Positions 5,230 to 5,276 of a stretch of DNA of 5,276 nucleotides are shown here, one piece after another. The notes under the pieces are model-generated. The model ran no database searches. It saw only the letters and a list, made by a program, of their open reading frames with translations, and was not told the origin of the DNA. The DNA is taken from positions 1 to 5,276 of the forward strand of contig JAHBAN010000080.1 in assembly GCA_018500075.1 (NCBI GenBank). The letters are read 5' to 3'. The translations under genes and the position numbers were made by a program. How positions within the stretch are numbered: position 1 is the first letter of the stretch; the number at the start of each line of letters is the position of its first letter. The DNA is from Flavobacteriia bacterium. Lineage in GTDB: Bacteria > Bacteroidota > Bacteroidia > Flavobacteriales > Flavobacteriaceae.

Positions 5230-5276
5230 ATGCAGGTTAGTGTTCGCGACAATAACGTCGATCAGGCGCTTCGTGC
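5230..5276 (+). CDS. rpsU: 30S ribosomal protein bS21, N-terminal fragment (runs off window)
   Basis: bS21 is a small basic protein of the 30S subunit, located near the 3' end of 16S rRNA and the anti-Shine-Dalgarno, where it assists initiation. Only the first 15 codons are in the window: MQVSVRDNNVDQALR. This matches the highly conserved N-terminus of alphaproteobacterial bS21, which is usually about 68 residues long. The start at 5230 is preceded by an unusually complete Shine-Dalgarno and a small hairpin. The gene is divergent from the coq9-like gene, the arrangement known for this family in Alphaproteobacteria. What lies downstream cannot be seen. Confidence 0.93.
   Translation, partial: MQVSVRDNNVDQALR

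Overview
The window looks like ordinary chromosomal sequence from an alphaproteobacterium, most likely of the Rhodobacteraceae (Roseobacter/Rhodobacter lineage). The base composition is GC-rich. The gene pairs ybaB-recR and coq9 (divergent to rpsU), and the presence of the DUF1013 cell-cycle regulator TrcR, are typical of that group. I see no insertion sequence, phage gene, CRISPR array, tRNA or rRNA, and no frameshifted gene. I found no exotic multi-gene system. The interest lies in small non-coding structures and a few protein details.

Left part (1-1427, all rightward): the 3' part of a NUDIX hydrolase, then ybaB (nucleoid-associated YbaB/EbfC protein) and recR (recombination mediator), a classic DNA-maintenance pair. 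A GC hairpin with an AT-rich flank (element E1) separates ybaB from recR. Positions 1428-1727 hold no gene. That gap lies between the converging ends of recR and trcR and contains small hairpins and a purine-rich GGA tract.

Middle (1728-3271): trcR runs leftward and a secreted RNase T2 runs rightward. They share a 140-bp divergent promoter region with a good promoter candidate for the RNase. The RNase has Gln where the family's CAS II motif usually has the catalytic Glu.

Right part (3272-5276): after a second copy of the hairpin/AT element (E2), which touches the stop codon of the next gene, a PIG3-type quinone oxidoreductase and a COQ9-family ubiquinone-biosynthesis protein run leftward as a probable two-gene unit with a quinone theme. 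A 14-bp tandem repeat carries the coq9 stop codon. Divergent from coq9 is the start of rpsU (ribosomal protein bS21), with a well-formed extended -10 promoter, three 12-bp tandem repeats just upstream of its -35 box, and a small GAAA-capped hairpin that overlaps its unusually long Shine-Dalgarno sequence.

The best leads are the E1/E2 3'-end element, the rpsU leader hairpin, the two tandem-repeat arrays and the Gln-for-Glu change in RNase T2.
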